Shown here: positions 24,530 through 33,801 of the stretch, one piece after another | Numbering within the stretch: position 1 is the first letter of the stretch | Layout: every line of letters starts with the position of its first letter | Source of the DNA: an uncultured Mailhella sp. | Lineage (GTDB): Bacteria > Desulfobacterota > Desulfovibrionia > Desulfovibrionales > Desulfovibrionaceae | Assembly: GCA_905192935.1 (NCBI GenBank) | Contig: CAJJMX010000001.1 | Location: 1-64,000, forward strand | Reading direction: 5' to 3' | Length of the DNA: 64,000 nt | Program-made: the position numbers and the translations under genes | Notes under the pieces: generated by a model | Database searches by the model: none | What the model was told of the DNA's origin: nothing | What the model saw: only the letters and a program-made list of their open reading frames with translations

Positions 24530-25201
24530 CTACTCCTTCGGGACCGGACCAACGCCGAGATAGGCGTCATCGTACTTGGTGATGAGCGCCATGGACACGG
24601 GAACATAGACGCGGTGCAGTTCACGGAAACGGGAGCCTATGGCCGCGCCTATGCGACGGCTCATGTCGGCCAGACGGTCCTGTATGCGGTCAAGCGCCAC
24701 GGTGGGGTAGGACTGTCCCTTCTTGAAATGACACTCTCCGCACACATGCGCCTTGCCGTGAATGGAGGTAGGAATACCGTAAAGACGGCAGGTAATGGGC
24801 CTGTGCTCGTAAAGCAGGCAGGTGTTGTCCAGACCGAGCAGAGGGCAGCGTATGCGCTCTTTTGCGGCCTCCACCATGATCTCCTCGTCGCTCATGCCCT
24901 GACGGGCCTGCTGGAAATAGTGATGCTTGAGACGAGCGAGCTGGCGGTCGGCGTCTCCGGCGGCCTGAAGCACGGCGGAGCGGCGGATGCCGAAATCAAA
25001 TTCCTTGTTGAATGCCCGGTTCAGGGCCATGGCCTCCACAAGAGAAAGGTCGAAGGCTGCATGGCAGCAGCTGCTGCAGCCGGAGGCGCAGGCCACCTCT
25101 TCAGGAAACTGGTTCTTCACCCGCTCGAAAAGCTGATCTGCCTGCGCGGCAAGCTGCGCGTACTCCTGAAAAATAGCGTCCAATTCCGGGTTGGTCATCA
25201 T
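24530..25201 (-). CDS. YkgJ-family cysteine-cluster protein
   Basis: The 223-residue product belongs to the YkgJ/CxxCxxCC family (zinc- or iron-sulfur-binding, function unknown). It shows the N-terminal cluster C38-x3-C42-x2-C45-C46, then the later RCPLLGLDNTCLLYEHRPITC segment and CGEC, giving the eight-cysteine pattern. I placed the start at the ATG at 25201 (MMTNPELD), preceded by GGGAAC; a longer frame begins inside the next terminator. It is the first gene of a three-gene unit and follows the ferredoxin terminator, so it needs its own promoter. Confidence 0.88.
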   Translation of the reverse strand: MMTNPELDAIFQEYAQLAAQADQLFERVKNQFPEEVACASGCSSCCHAAFDLSLVEAMALNRAFNKEFDFGIRRSAVLQAAGDADRQLARLKHHYFQQARQGMSDEEIMVEAAKERIRCPLLGLDNTCLLYEHRPITCRLYGIPTSIHGKAHVCGECHFKKGQSYPTVALDRIQDRLADMSRRIGAAIGSRFRELHRVYVPVSMALITKYDDAYLGVGPVPKE

Positions 25202-25222
25202 AGTTCCCACTGAAAAACGGTT

Positions 25223-25257
25223 AAAAAACCGCCGGATGAGCAAAACCCATCCGGCGG
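25223..25257 (-). terminator. Terminator after the ferredoxin gene
   Basis: On the minus strand CCGCCGGATG pairs with CATCCGGCGG (25229-25238, 25248-25257) around a 9-base loop and is followed by TTTTTT (25223-25228). Confidence 0.92.
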
Positions 25258-25390
25258 CAACAGGCTCACATGGGCCGCCGCAAAGCGGCGGTTCAGTCAG
25301 CTTTGCGGATGACTCCGATCATCCGCACGCCCCGCAGAAACGCAGGGCCCGGACGGCCTGAGCCGCCCTCGCCGAGGAAAACCTCAGGCG

Positions 25391-25579
25391 TTAGTCTTCT
25401 TCGATGGTGATGGCGTCGTGTTCGCAAACGCCGGTGCAGGATTCGCAGCCGAGGCATTCTTCAGCGTTGACGGGATCGCTCTTGCCGTCGTGCATTTCCC
25501 ACACGGAAACGGGGCAGATGTCCACGCACTGGCCGCAGCCGACGCACTTGTCCGCATCAAAAGTAATCTTGTAGCCCAT
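25391..25579 (-). CDS. Two-[4Fe-4S] ferredoxin
   Basis: This small electron carrier has 62 residues and two cluster motifs, C12-x2-C15-x2-C18-x3-C22 with a proline next, and C42-x2-C45-x2-C48-x3-C52. The second motif lacks the usual Cys-Pro. The start at 25579 (MGYKITFDADKC) has GGAGGC just upstream; a longer in-frame extension is not protein-like. It is a single-gene unit with a strong promoter and terminator, consistent with a highly expressed ferredoxin for low-potential electron transfer in an anaerobe. The redox partners are not encoded nearby. Confidence 0.93.
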   Translation of the reverse strand: MGYKITFDADKCVGCGQCVDICPVSVWEMHDGKSDPVNAEECLGCESCTGVCEHDAITIEED

Positions 25580-25673
25580 AACAGCCTCCAATGTTCGGCC
25601 GAAACGTTGTTCGGCGCAAGTTAAGAATTCCAAGTTTGGCACCGGACACCTGTCTGGAGTATCCGATGCATGA

Positions 25674-25702
25674 GGGATAGCCTGTGCGCAACATGCTGTC
25701 AA
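25674..25702 (-). promoter_or_regulatory. Promoter for the ferredoxin gene
   Basis: On the minus strand: perfect -35 TTGACA (25697-25702), 17-base spacer, -10 TATCCC (25674-25679), about 95 bases before the ferredoxin start. Confidence 0.7.
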
Positions 25703-25850
25703 GCGGCTTCTCCCAAAACTGCCGGCTCCGCAGCCCGCGGAACCGGGACTTCAAAAGAACATGTGTTCAAAGTCCGCCCCGAAGGCTGCAAAAATGTCTT
25801 TCCGCCGACGTGTCGAAACCGGCCGAAGCGCGCACTCCGGCACAAGGACT

Positions 25851-27290
25851 CTAGTCTCTGGCGTCCAGACCCGCAGCCCTGGCCACGGCAAGCGCGGCCG
25901 TCCGGGTGAACTCTCCGGCAGGCAGCGCCTCGCGCTCCTCTGCGGTAAGCAGAAGCTTCGGATGATTCACAAGCTCGGGACGGGCCTTCACGCCGTACTC
26001 GGCGGGGAAGGAATCCTCAAAGTACATGTTCTGGAAGCCGGCGAACTTCAGGGCGTGCGCCGTGGAATCAAGAATGCAGAACTCGTCCTTCTCCAGCAGG
26101 CCGAGCTCGTCGGCCCGCATCATTCCGGCAAAGCTTTCGCCTCCCTGCGTGCAGGCGATGTGTCCGTGCCGGTTGACGAGGATCATGCCGTCCATGATGG
26201 CCTGCTCGGTCACCTGCACCACGTCGAAGCGGCCGCCGAGGCCTTCAAACTTCTCCACAAGGTTCTTCACTCTGGGGAAGGACACGGGATTGCCTATCAT
26301 GGCGGCCTGAGCCACGCTGGGCTGCACGGGCACGGCGTGATATTCACGCGTCTCCCTGGGCTGACTGTAGTATCTCCACACGGGATCGGCATGTTCGGAC
26401 TGCACGCCCACGATGTGCGGCAGACGGTCGATGATGCCGAGGCGATGCATCTTGAGGCAGGCGGAGATCATGGAGGTGATGTTGCCTGCGTTGCCTATGG
26501 GCATGAACAGCGCCTTGTCCGACATGTCCCAGCCGTACCACTGGGCGACCTCGTAGGCATAGGACTCCTGACCGAGAACTCTCCAGCTGTTCTTGGAATT
26601 GAGCAGGGCCACACGGTAGTGCTCGGCCAGATACTCGACCACCTTCATGCAGTCGTCGAACACGCCGGGCACCTCCAGCACCTGAGCGCCGGAGCCGAGA
26701 GGCTGGGAAAGCTGAGCAGGCGTGACCTTGCCGTGAGGCAGGAGCACCACGGTGCGTATGGGAGCGCCCACATAGGCGCCGTACATGGCGGCGGCCGCCG
26801 AGGTATCGCCGGTGGAGGCGCATATGGTGAGCACTTCCTTCCAGCCGTTCTTGCGCACGAGCGACTTGAGATAGCTGTAGGCCCCGGCCATGCCGCGGTC
26901 CTTGAACGATGCACTGGGAGTCATGCCGTCGTTCTTGTAGGCAAAGCGGCGGCCCACCTGCTTTTCGAGAGCCGAGGAAGCTTCGATGACGGGCGTATCG
27001 CCTTCGCCGAGATAGACGATGTCCTCTTCTTCCAGCACGGGAGCCATGAGCTCATAAAAACGGAACACGCCGCGCAGGGCCGTGGTGCGCGTGGCCCGAC
27101 GGGCATCGAAAAGGTCGCGCCAGTACTGGGCGCCCCTGTCCTTCATATCGTCGAAATCGAGATCTTCGAGAAGAAGGACTCCTCCGCAGTCGGGGCAGGT
27201 ATAGAGAAGGGCGTCCACCGGATGACGATGGCCGCAGTTCATGCATACATATTCCATGCGCGCACGGCGCGTGGGGAAATCCTGAGACAT
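25851..27290 (-). CDS. thrC: Threonine synthase
   Basis: ThrC converts O-phosphohomoserine to threonine with pyridoxal phosphate. The 479-residue protein begins with a small zinc-ribbon (CMNCGHRHP and CPDCGG, about 14-35), found in one branch of threonine synthases. The fold-type II PLP domain follows, with SASFKDRG holding the cofactor lysine K130, and a GNAGN phosphate-binding loop comes later. The start at 27290 follows CAGGAG. No thrB or hom gene is next to it; hisF lies upstream after 115 bases. Confidence 0.93.
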   Translation of the reverse strand: MSQDFPTRRARMEYVCMNCGHRHPVDALLYTCPDCGGVLLLEDLDFDDMKDRGAQYWRDLFDARRATRTTALRGVFRFYELMAPVLEEEDIVYLGEGDTPVIEASSALEKQVGRRFAYKNDGMTPSASFKDRGMAGAYSYLKSLVRKNGWKEVLTICASTGDTSAAAAMYGAYVGAPIRTVVLLPHGKVTPAQLSQPLGSGAQVLEVPGVFDDCMKVVEYLAEHYRVALLNSKNSWRVLGQESYAYEVAQWYGWDMSDKALFMPIGNAGNITSMISACLKMHRLGIIDRLPHIVGVQSEHADPVWRYYSQPRETREYHAVPVQPSVAQAAMIGNPVSFPRVKNLVEKFEGLGGRFDVVQVTEQAIMDGMILVNRHGHIACTQGGESFAGMMRADELGLLEKDEFCILDSTAHALKFAGFQNMYFEDSFPAEYGVKARPELVNHPKLLLTAEEREALPAGEFTRTAALAVARAAGLDARD

Positions 27291-27405
27291 ATCACAACTC
27301 CTGAGTGATGGTCGAACCTGAGGCGGCAAGCATAGAATGTTTGCCGCCCCGTCGCAACCATCTTCCTTTCGCAGGGGAAGAAAAGGAACGTGCCTTTCTC
27401 GTCCG

Positions 27406-28197
27406 CTAGACCTTCCGCACCGGCACGCCGGCCTTTTCCATGTAGTCCTTCAGCTCGGCGATGCTGTACTGTCCGTAGTGCACGATGGAAGCCACCAGCG
27501 CGGCCGAGGCGCCGCCTTTCGTCACGGCGTCCACAAGATGCTGCGGCGCCCCCGCGCCGCCGGAGGCGATGACCGGAATGGTCACGGCGTCGCAGATCAT
27601 GCGGGTCAGCTTAAGTTCGTAGCCGTCGAGCGTTCCGTCGGCGTCGATGGAGTTCACGCACAGCTCGCCCGCGCCGAGCTCCTCACAGCGGCGGGCCCAG
27701 GCGATGGCGTCCATCCCCATGGGCCTGCGGCCGCCGTTGATGACGATTTCATAGCCGGAAGGGCAGGTTTCGCTCACCGGAACCTGCTTCACGTCCATGC
27801 CCACCACCACGGCCTGCGATCCGAAGGCGTCGGCCCCGCGGCTGATGAGATAAGGGTCCTTCACCGCTGCAGAATTGACGGAGACCTTTTCCGCTCCGGC
27901 AAGGAGCACGGCGCGCATGTCCTCCACGGAAGCGATGCCGCCGCCCACGGAGAACGGAATGAAAATGTTGCTCGCCACCTTTTCCACCACATCGAGGAAG
28001 ATGCCTCGTGCCTCGCAGGACGCCGTGATGTCGTAGAAGACTATTTCGTCCGCGCCTTCCTCATAGTAGCGGCGCGCCGTTTCCACAGGATCGCCGATGT
28101 CCACGTTTCCCTTGAACTTGATGCCCTTGGTCAGACGTCCGTTGCGCACGTCGAGGCAGGGAATGAGACGTTTGCTCAGATGGCTTTTTTCAGACAC
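27406..28197 (-). CDS. hisF: Imidazole glycerol phosphate synthase, cyclase subunit
   Basis: HisF uses ammonia supplied by HisH to make imidazole glycerol phosphate and AICAR in histidine synthesis. The 263-residue (beta/alpha)8 barrel has the family N-terminus [16 protein letters not shown] (10-25), with the catalytic Asp at 16. The half-barrel phosphate sites VGGGI and ASGGAGA are also present. It overlaps the 3' end of hisH by 8 bases, matching their obligate complex. Confidence 0.97.
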   Translation of the reverse strand: MSEKSHLSKRLIPCLDVRNGRLTKGIKFKGNVDIGDPVETARRYYEEGADEIVFYDITASCEARGIFLDVVEKVASNIFIPFSVGGGIASVEDMRAVLLAGAEKVSVNSAAVKDPYLISRGADAFGSQAVVVGMDVKQVPVSETCPSGYEIVINGGRRPMGMDAIAWARRCEELGAGELCVNSIDADGTLDGYELKLTRMICDAVTIPVIASGGAGAPQHLVDAVTKGGASAALVASIVHYGQYSIAELKDYMEKAGVPVRKV

Positions 28198-28825
28198 GGG
28201 CGGCCTCCTGGCAGTAGCGGTAAAAATTCGTCAGGATCCGAAGTCCGGGACGGCCGCTCTTTTCGGGATGGAACTGCACGGCCCAGAGTCCGGGACGGCC
28301 GTACATGGCCGTGAACTCCCTGCCGTAATGACTGGTGGCGATGACGAGCTCGGGCGCAGGCTCGGTATAGTAGCTGTGCACGAAATAGAAACGGGACTCG
28401 GGAGCCACGCCTTCAAGAAGCACGGTGGGACGAACCACGTCAAGCGTGTTCCAGCCCATGTGAGGAATGCGTATGGGCTCGTCGCCGTCGCGCCATTCCG
28501 GCTGGAAGCGGCGGCACACGCCGGGGACTATGCCGAGGCACGTGGTATCGTTCTCCTCGCTGCGCTCCAGAAGGATCTGACAGCCGAGGCATATGCCGAG
28601 CAGCGGCTTGTTCATGGCGACCACTTCGCGCAGCACCTTGTCCATGCCGGTGGAAACAAGCTGATTCATGGCCTGACCGGCCGCGCCCACGCCGGGAAAG
28701 ATGACGCCTTCCGCGGCAAGAATGACCGAGGGATCGGCCGTAATTTCGGCGGGAATCTCCAGAGAACGCAGCGCGCGCAAAACGCTCGTCTGGTTGCCCG
28801 CCTTGTAATCGAGAATGGCAAGCAT
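28190..28825 (-). CDS. hisH: Imidazole glycerol phosphate synthase, glutaminase subunit
   Basis: HisH hydrolyses glutamine and channels ammonia to HisF. The 211-residue class I glutamine amidotransferase has the nucleophile in GICLGCQ (C79) and the His/Glu pair in FHPEKSG (H186, E188). Length is normal. It is the upstream gene of a hisH-hisF pair; hisG and hisI lie 2-3 kb away and hisA, hisB, hisC and hisD are not in the window. Confidence 0.96.
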   Translation of the reverse strand: MLAILDYKAGNQTSVLRALRSLEIPAEITADPSVILAAEGVIFPGVGAAGQAMNQLVSTGMDKVLREVVAMNKPLLGICLGCQILLERSEENDTTCLGIVPGVCRRFQPEWRDGDEPIRIPHMGWNTLDVVRPTVLLEGVAPESRFYFVHSYYTEPAPELVIATSHYGREFTAMYGRPGLWAVQFHPEKSGRPGLRILTNFYRYCQEAARV

Positions 28826-28861
28826 CGGGATGACCTGTCTTAGAAGGATAAGCTCTCAGAG

Positions 28862-29041
28862 CTAGAAACTGATGCCGGTGCGGGTGCGGCCGTACGCATG
28901 GGAAAGACCGCTTCCCGTCCTGAACACCGTGGACATCTCTCCATCAACCTTGACGCTGTCGAAACTGTCCTCCCTCAGACATCCCGTCAGGCAGACAGTC
29001 AGCAGCACCGCAAGAGTCAGAGGAACAAAAAACGTTTTCAT
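28862..29041 (-). CDS. Small predicted lipoprotein
   Basis: The 59-residue product has a basic start, a hydrophobic segment (5-19) and a lipobox LTGC with the lipidated cysteine at 21, so the mature part is only 38 residues. The ATG at 29041 is preceded by a strong GAGGAG site. No family is recognised. It lies 36 bases upstream of hisH on the same strand and could be co-transcribed with it; its function is unknown. Confidence 0.65.
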   Translation of the reverse strand: MKTFFVPLTLAVLLTVCLTGCLREDSFDSVKVDGEMSTVFRTGSGLSHAYGRTRTGISF

Positions 29042-29185
29042 GTCGTGTCCTCCTCGGGTCATCATAACCAAGACGTAAAACATCGCAAGTCCCCGGGAAA
29101 GCGGGAAACAAAAATGGCCTGGTCGAATTAATGTATTATTTTCGTAAAGTTAAACAGGAAAACTTAAAGAAACTCAGCGCATGAC

Positions 29186-29227
29186 TTGACAGTTTTGCAC
29201 GTCGGGTGCAAACATTCGTTTTACAAT
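29186..29227 (+). promoter_or_regulatory. Putative asd control region with palindrome
   Basis: A TTGACA (29186-29191) is followed at once by the perfect inverted repeat TTTGCAC-GTCGG-GTGCAAA (29194-29212). TACAAT at 29222-29227 could be a -10, but its distance from the TTGACA (30 bases) is too long for one promoter. The palindrome may be an operator for asd. Confidence 0.45.
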
Positions 29228-29278
29228 AATGAAAAACCTGTCCCATGACGCAGGTTTTGCAACAGGAGAATTTCCCCC

Positions 29279-30319
29279 ATGAAGAAGTCCCTTAACGTTG
29301 CTGTGTGCGGCGCCACCGGCGCCGTCGGCCGCGAAATGCTGAAAACCCTTGCCGAGCGCCATTTCCCCTGCGCCTCCATCACCGCTCTCGCCTCCGCCCG
29401 TTCCGCCGGAACCCGCGTTCCCTTCGGAGACGACGAAATCACGGTCAAGGAGCTGACGAAGGACTCCTTCAAGGGCATCGACATTGCCATCTTTTCCGCC
29501 GGCGGCAGCGTGTCCACCGAATTCGCTCCCCACGCCGTGGCTTCCGGCTGCGTGGTGGTGGACAACTCCAGCGCCTGGCGCATGGACGACCGCTGCCCCC
29601 TCGTCATCCCCGAGGTGAATCCCGACGATCTGGAAAAGCACAACGGCATCATCGCCAACCCCAACTGTTCCACCATTCAGATGCTGGTCGCCCTGAAGCC
29701 CCTGCACGACGCCGCCAGGATCAAGCGCATCATCGTGACCACCATGCAGGCCGTGAGCGGCACGGGCAAGAAGGGCATCGACGAGCTTGAAACCCAGGTG
29801 CGCCGTCTGTTCAACATGCAGGACGTAGAGCCCAAGGCCTATCCTCATCAGATCGCCTTCAACTGCCTGCCCCACATCGACGTGTTCCAGGCCAACGACT
29901 ACACCAAGGAAGAAATGAAGATGGTGAACGAGACGCACAAGATGCTCGATCCGAACATCCGCGTCACCGCCACCTGCGTGCGCGTGCCCGTGTTCTACGG
30001 CCATTCCGAATCCGTGAACATCGAAACCGAAAAGAAGCTCACCGCAGCCGAGGCCCGCGTGATCCTTTCCCAGGCCCCCGGCGTGCAGGTCGTGGACAAT
30101 CCCCGCGCCAATCTCTATCCTCTCGCCATCGACGCCGCGGGCGAAGACGACGTGTTCGTCGGCCGCATCCGTGAGGACGAGAGCTGCGACAACTCCCTGA
30201 ACATGTGGATAGTGGCCGACAACGTCCGCAAGGGCGCGGCTCTCAACGCCGTCCAGATCGCGGAAGAGCTGCTCAGGCGCGATCTTGTTTCCGTGGTCAA
30301 TCCCGGCATGTTCCTGTAG
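29279..30319 (+). CDS. asd: Aspartate-semialdehyde dehydrogenase
   Basis: Asd reduces aspartyl phosphate to aspartate semialdehyde, the branch point to lysine/diaminopimelate, threonine and methionine. The 346-residue protein has the NADP-binding VCGATGAVGREML start (8-20), the active-site cysteine in NPNCST (C130) and the EKKLTAAEA region typical of the bacterial form. It has a GGAGAA ribosome site and is a single-gene unit with its own terminator. The next pathway enzymes in this window, aspartate kinase and thrC, are unlinked. Confidence 0.97.
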   Translation: MKKSLNVAVCGATGAVGREMLKTLAERHFPCASITALASARSAGTRVPFGDDEITVKELTKDSFKGIDIAIFSAGGSVSTEFAPHAVASGCVVVDNSSAWRMDDRCPLVIPEVNPDDLEKHNGIIANPNCSTIQMLVALKPLHDAARIKRIIVTTMQAVSGTGKKGIDELETQVRRLFNMQDVEPKAYPHQIAFNCLPHIDVFQANDYTKEEMKMVNETHKMLDPNIRVTATCVRVPVFYGHSESVNIETEKKLTAAEARVILSQAPGVQVVDNPRANLYPLAIDAAGEDDVFVGRIREDESCDNSLNMWIVADNVRKGAALNAVQIAEELLRRDLVSVVNPGMFL

Positions 30320-30337
30320 TCCTCCAACCGACAGGAC

Positions 30338-30376
30338 AAGGCCGCCGCTCCGCAAGGAACGGCGGCCTTCTTTTTT
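30338..30376 (+). terminator. Terminator after asd
   Basis: AAGGCCGCCG (30338-30347) pairs with CGGCGGCCTT (30360-30369), then CTTTTTT. A strong intrinsic terminator. Confidence 0.93.
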
Positions 30377-30434
30377 CCGGAACGGCTGTGCATCCAGCGG
30401 GCAGACAACGGCCCGGAAAACGCCCGCAGGACGC

Positions 30435-30472
30435 AAAACGGCCGGAGGCGACGATCCGTCACGCTCCGGCCG
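30435..30472 (-). terminator. Terminator after hisG
   Basis: CGGCCGGAG (30439-30447) pairs with CTCCGGCCG (30464-30472), with further pairing inside; TTTT follows on the minus strand. Confidence 0.85.
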
Positions 30473-30489
30473 AAGATGCAGAGGGAAAA

Positions 30490-31395
30490 CTAAATGACCT
30501 TGTTCAGGCTGTACTCCAGAATACCTTCGGCACCCAGGGCATGCAGCTGAGGAATGAGGTCGCGCACCACATTGGTGTCGACCACGGTTTCCAGCGACAC
30601 CCAGGCGGGATCACGCAGAGAGGCCACGGTGGGGGAGTTCAGCGCGGGAAGAAGTCCGAGGATGGCATCAAGGCGGGCCGTGGGAGCGTTCATCTTGAGG
30701 CACACGAAGCTTTCCGCCCGCAGAGCGCCCTGAAGCAGAAGGTCGATCTGCTCGATCTTGCGGCGGCTGGCCGGATCGTTCCACACGGCGCGGTTCGCGA
30801 TGAGCACGGTGTTGCTGGCCATGACTTCGTCAATGACGCGCAGTCCGTGCGCACGGATGGTGGTCTCGGTTTCCGTCACTTCCACGATGGCGTCGGCCAG
30901 GCCTTCCACGACCTTGGCTTCCGTGGCGCCCCAGGAATAGTTGATCTGCACCGGAACACCCTTTTTCTCGAAATAGCGGGTGCTCACGCCCACGAGCTCC
31001 GTGGAAATGCGCTTGCCTTCGAGGTCGGCCGCACACTGATAGGGGGAGTCGCCGGCCACGGCAAGCACCCAGCGGGCCTTGCGGTTGGACACCTTGGAGT
31101 AGACGAGATCGGAAATCACCACCACGGGAGCGTCGCTGTCTTCCTTGCCGCCGTAGGGCACCCCGCGCTCTTCCAGCCAGTCCTTGCCGGTGAGAGCCAC
31201 GTCCAGAATGCCGTTCTGGATGTATTCGGGGATCTCCTGCACGCGGCACAGGCGCGCGGTGAGTTCGGGATCGTTGATGTCGGGGAAATAGTTGCGGACA
31301 TGCTTATGGATCTTCCATCCGGCCTTGTCGAACAGGGCGATGGTTGCTTCTTCCAGAGAACCTTTGGGAATGCCGAGCTTGAGCTGAGATTTCAT
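30490..31395 (-). CDS. hisG: ATP phosphoribosyltransferase, long form
   Basis: HisG joins ATP and PRPP in the first and regulated step of histidine synthesis. The 301-residue protein is the long type. It has a periplasmic-binding-protein-like catalytic part (LGIPKGSLEE near the N-terminus, ALTGKDWLEE, PRPP-site residues around VEVTETETTIRAHGL) and a C-terminal ACT-like domain (about 225-301) for histidine feedback. No hisZ is needed for this form. It follows hisI on the same strand by 11 bases, so hisI-hisG form a pair. Confidence 0.96.
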   Translation of the reverse strand: MKSQLKLGIPKGSLEEATIALFDKAGWKIHKHVRNYFPDINDPELTARLCRVQEIPEYIQNGILDVALTGKDWLEERGVPYGGKEDSDAPVVVISDLVYSKVSNRKARWVLAVAGDSPYQCAADLEGKRISTELVGVSTRYFEKKGVPVQINYSWGATEAKVVEGLADAIVEVTETETTIRAHGLRVIDEVMASNTVLIANRAVWNDPASRRKIEQIDLLLQGALRAESFVCLKMNAPTARLDAILGLLPALNSPTVASLRDPAWVSLETVVDTNVVRDLIPQLHALGAEGILEYSLNKVI

Positions 31396-31406
31396 GCTGA
31401 GAGCCT

Positions 31407-31808
31407 CTACTTCTTATACACTTCGGCGGGATCAAAAACCTGCGGGCAGCAGATGGACACTTCAGAGCTGCCGGGAGTGAGCCGCCGGTAAAAACAGCTG
31501 CTTCTGCCGGTATGGCAGGCGGCACCGCCTATCTGTTCTATTTCCAGCACCACGGCGTCGGAGTCGCAGTCAAGGCGGATGGCCTTCACCACCTGCACAT
31601 TGCCGGAGCTTTCTCCCTTATGCCACAGCTTCTGACGGCTGCGGCTCCAGTAATGGGCCTCGCCGGTGGCAAGCGTGGCTTCCCATGCTTCCCTGTTCAT
31701 CCAGGCAAGCATGAGCACTTCGCCTGTGGCGGCATCCTGCGCAACGGCGGCAATGAGGCCTCCGGACTTGGAAAAATCGGGAACAAAGTCGGACGGAGCT
31801 TGAAACAT
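31407..31808 (-). CDS. hisI: Phosphoribosyl-AMP cyclohydrolase
   Basis: HisI opens the purine ring of phosphoribosyl-AMP in step 3 of histidine synthesis, using zinc. The 133-residue single-domain protein has the conserved [10 protein letters not shown] (32-41), WHKGESSGN and the metal-binding LDCDSDA and [11 protein letters not shown] sequences. There is no fused HisE pyrophosphohydrolase domain, so hisE must be elsewhere. It sits just upstream of hisG. Confidence 0.96.
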   Translation of the reverse strand: MFQAPSDFVPDFSKSGGLIAAVAQDAATGEVLMLAWMNREAWEATLATGEAHYWSRSRQKLWHKGESSGNVQVVKAIRLDCDSDAVVLEIEQIGGAACHTGRSSCFYRRLTPGSSEVSICCPQVFDPAEVYKK

Positions 31809-31876
31809 GAGACGGTATCCTTATGAGGGTTGAGTCATGAATGTCTTTGTAATCCGCAAAGATGACGACAGTATGA

Positions 31877-33439
31877 CTACTTTGCGAAGCCCACGGCGCG
31901 GCGCTCGCGAATGACGGTGACGCGGATCTGTCCGGGGTAGGTGAGATTTTCCTCGATCTTGGCGGAAATGTCCTTGCACAGAAGGTAGGTGCTGTCGTCG
32001 TCCACATTGTCGGAATTGACGATGACACGAAGCTCACGGCCCGCCTGGATGGCGTAGGACTTGGCCACGCCTTCAAAGGAATCGGCGATGTTCTCAAGAT
32101 CCTCAAGGCGCTTGACGTAATTCTCAAGCAGTTCCTTACGGGCGCCGGGCCTTGCACCGGAGAGCGAGTCCGCAGCCTGCACGAGCACGGCAAGGGCGGT
32201 CTCGGGATGCACGTCCTCGTGATGGGCGGCAATGGCGTGAACGATGTCCTTGCCTTCCCCGTATTTCTTGGCGATGTCCGCGCCGATGAGGGCGTGGGAG
32301 CCCTCCACCTCGTGGTCCACGGCCTTGCCGATGTCGTGCAGGAGACCTGCGCGCTTGGCGCGCTTGATGTCCATGCCGAGTTCCGCAGCCATCATGCCGC
32401 AGAGGGCGGATACTTCAAGGGAATGCTGAAGAACGTTCTGCGTGAAGCTCGTGCGGTACTTGAGCTGACCGAGAAGACGTATGATGTCGGGGCTTATGCC
32501 GTGCACGCCGGCGTCGAAGGTGGCCTGTTCGCCCACTTCGCGGATCTGCACCTCAAGTTCCTGCTCGCATTTGTGCACCACGTCCTCGATGCGTGCGGGA
32601 TGAATGCGGCCGTCCTGAATGAGACGTTCCAGCGCCATGCGCGCCACCTGACGACGGATGGGGCTGTAGGCGGAAAGAATGACGGTTTCCGGCGTGTCGT
32701 CGATGATGAGATCCACGCCCGTGGCGGCTTCCAGAGCACGGATGTTGCGGCCTTCGCGGCCGATGATGCGGCCCTTCATGTCCTCGCTCGGCAGCGTGAC
32801 GGCCGTCACCGTCTGCTCGCCCACATAGTCGCCGGCATAGCGCTGGATGGCGCAGGCCAGAATCTCCTTGGCCTTGCGGTCGGCCGTCTCGCGGGCCTCG
32901 GTTTCGATGACGCGCATCATCTTGGCCGCCTCGTGGCGGGTGCGGGCCTCTATTTCTTCAAACAGACGGGTCTTGGCCTCTTCGGCCGTCAGACCGGAAA
33001 CTTCCTGAAGACGGCGTTCCTGCTCGTCGAGCTTGGCCTCGACCTGACTTTCCTTTTCGGCGATCACGCGCTCGCGCTGCGTCTGTTCCTTCTCCTGGGC
33101 AAGGATGTCGTGCTCCTTCTGCGTGATGCGCTCCATCTTCTCTTCCATGCGGTCGCTGATGTCCTGGAGCTTCTTCTCACGGTTCTTGAGGGCCCGTTCC
33201 TGATCCTTGCACTCCATTTCGAAGGAATGTTTCTGGCTGAAGATCTCGTTCTGTCCCTGAAGCAGGATCTCCTTTTTCTGCGCCTGCGCTTCCTTGCGGG
33301 CTTCTTCCACAATGCGGTTGGCAAGATCGTTGGCTTCACCTATGCGCTTGCTGGTCACATGCCGCTGTATGAACACGCCGATGAGCGCTCCGGCCACGAG
33401 ACTGACCAGCGCAAAGGCGTAAATGATGATGTCATCCAT
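31877..33439 (-). CDS. rny: Ribonuclease Y
   Basis: RNase Y is a membrane-anchored endoribonuclease that starts mRNA decay. The 520-residue protein has an N-terminal membrane anchor (about 3-24), a long charged coiled coil (about 30-180), a KH RNA-binding domain with [11 protein letters not shown] (about 228-238) and an HD hydrolase domain with the LLHDIGK metal site. I start it at ATG 33439 (MDDIIIYAF), just before the anchor; the 20 extra codons upstream lie in the spacer after 6S RNA. Presence of RNase Y in place of RNase E is common outside the beta/gamma-proteobacteria. Confidence 0.95.
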   Translation of the reverse strand: MDDIIIYAFALVSLVAGALIGVFIQRHVTSKRIGEANDLANRIVEEARKEAQAQKKEILLQGQNEIFSQKHSFEMECKDQERALKNREKKLQDISDRMEEKMERITQKEHDILAQEKEQTQRERVIAEKESQVEAKLDEQERRLQEVSGLTAEEAKTRLFEEIEARTRHEAAKMMRVIETEARETADRKAKEILACAIQRYAGDYVGEQTVTAVTLPSEDMKGRIIGREGRNIRALEAATGVDLIIDDTPETVILSAYSPIRRQVARMALERLIQDGRIHPARIEDVVHKCEQELEVQIREVGEQATFDAGVHGISPDIIRLLGQLKYRTSFTQNVLQHSLEVSALCGMMAAELGMDIKRAKRAGLLHDIGKAVDHEVEGSHALIGADIAKKYGEGKDIVHAIAAHHEDVHPETALAVLVQAADSLSGARPGARKELLENYVKRLEDLENIADSFEGVAKSYAIQAGRELRVIVNSDNVDDDSTYLLCKDISAKIEENLTYPGQIRVTVIRERRAVGFAK

Positions 33440-33587
33440 GATAATTCCTGTAATATGCTGACGGGCAAAGCCCGATAGTTCGGAACGGCCGCAGGGCACG
33501 CCGAATCATCGCGGACAGGCCGCGTCCCGAAAGGGAAAGTCTGGAAACTCCGTCCCGCGGACGGACAAGAAGATCAGAGGAAGGAAA

Positions 33588-33768
33588 AAGAACCCGGGAT
33601 GCCGTGAAAAGCTGCTGGCACGAGACCTTGTGGTCTCCAAGTGGGCGCCTGTCCGAAACTTCAGGCTGCCCGCATGACGCGGGTATGCACACCATTTCGG
33701 AGACTGGCTCCCTGCTAACGCTAGTGAGGCCGGCGCAAGCCAGCTTCCCACGCACACCCCAGGGAATA
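33588..33768 (-). ncRNA. ssrS: 6S RNA
   Basis: 6S RNA mimics an open promoter and binds sigma-70 RNA polymerase. On the minus strand about 180 bases fold as one long hairpin. The closing stem CCTGGGGT (near 33757-33764) pairs with ATCCCGGG (near 33593-33600), and a second stem CGTGGGAAG pairs with CTTTTCACG. GCTGGC/GCCAGC continues it, before a central bubble and terminal arm. The 3' end runs into CTTTTT. It lies directly downstream of zapA, the usual neighbour of ssrS in proteobacteria. The exact ends are estimated from pairing. Confidence 0.82.
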
Positions 33769-33801
33769 TGGGTACCGGAAAAGCTTTCGGAGTCTGAACG
33801 G

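Noticed and set aside
29042..29278. A lysine riboswitch before asd
   Set aside because: The leader after the likely promoter is too short and lacks the multi-helix lysine-box pattern; only a short palindrome is present.
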